The position numbers and the translations under genes were made by a program. Source: Dimorphilus gyrociliatus (Eukaryota > Annelida > Polychaeta > Dinophilidae). Taken from it: a stretch of DNA of 64,000 bases. Below, one piece after another: positions 63,936 through 64,000 of the stretch. Under the pieces are notes generated by a model. It worked only from the letters and a program-made list of their open reading frames with translations, was not told the origin of the DNA and did not search any database. Where the stretch lies: positions 1,775,601 through 1,839,600 of the forward strand of contig CAJFCJ010000006.1 of NCBI GenBank assembly GCA_904063045.1, in the 5' to 3' direction. How positions within the stretch are numbered: the stretch's first letter is position 1; the number at the start of each line of letters is the position of its first letter.

Positions 63936-64000
63936 AATATCAGTTTTCAATGTTCCTATAAATAATATAAGTAAAGACTCTTGAAAAGTTTTTTCAACAA

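Overview
The window comes from a compact animal genome. It is AT-rich, its genes have many short introns (often 45-150 bp) with GT-AG borders, and about 20 protein-coding genes sit on both strands with intergenic gaps from under 100 bp to about 6 kb. Orthologues such as GNPTG, FRS2, ABI, MLX and SUMF2, together with a myosuppressin/DMSR-like GPCR, point to a bilaterian. The small introns and tight packing fit a miniaturised spiralian, for example a compact-genome annelid, but this taxonomic call is an inference.

Layout. 0-11 kb: first exon of RBX1 (-), an ankyrin-DHHC palmitoyltransferase (+), and a long receptor guanylate cyclase (-) with an unusual ectodomain. 12-19 kb: class I-type glucose transporter (-), GNPTG (+), RBM17/SPF45 (-). 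19-26.3 kb: COPG (+), a divergent pantothenate-kinase-like gene (+), a membrane RING-H2 protein (+). 26.3-30.6 kb is a gene-poor stretch, followed by a DXD glycosyltransferase (+). 31.7-37.6 kb is a second gene-poor stretch rich in (GA)n tracts. 37.6-45 kb: a peptide-type GPCR (+), cytidine deaminase (+), SUMF2-like (-), a degenerate beta-1,4-galactosyltransferase-like gene (-). 45.8-55 kb: ABI (-), MLX (+), FEN1 (+). 56.4-57.2 kb: a small SelW/MIEN1-family selenoprotein (+) with an in-frame TGA, a CxxU motif, a CaaX tail and a well-formed SECIS candidate in its 3' UTR. 58.3-59.1 kb: compact FRS2-like adaptor (-). 59-62.6 kb is a third gene-poor stretch. 62.7-64 kb: a cytochrome-b5 fusion desaturase (-).

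The genes are mostly unrelated housekeeping and signalling genes with no operon-like organisation. Two divergent pairs share short promoters: RBX1/DHHC with 87 bp between start codons, and RBM17/COPG with about 350 bp holding ETS-like and NRF1-like sites. The strongest discovery is the selenoprotein, which ordinary gene callers would truncate or miss. Also notable are the receptor cyclase with EGF-like and novel repeat modules, and two probable pseudoenzymes (galactosyltransferase-like and pantothenate-kinase-like). All exon borders were read by eye.
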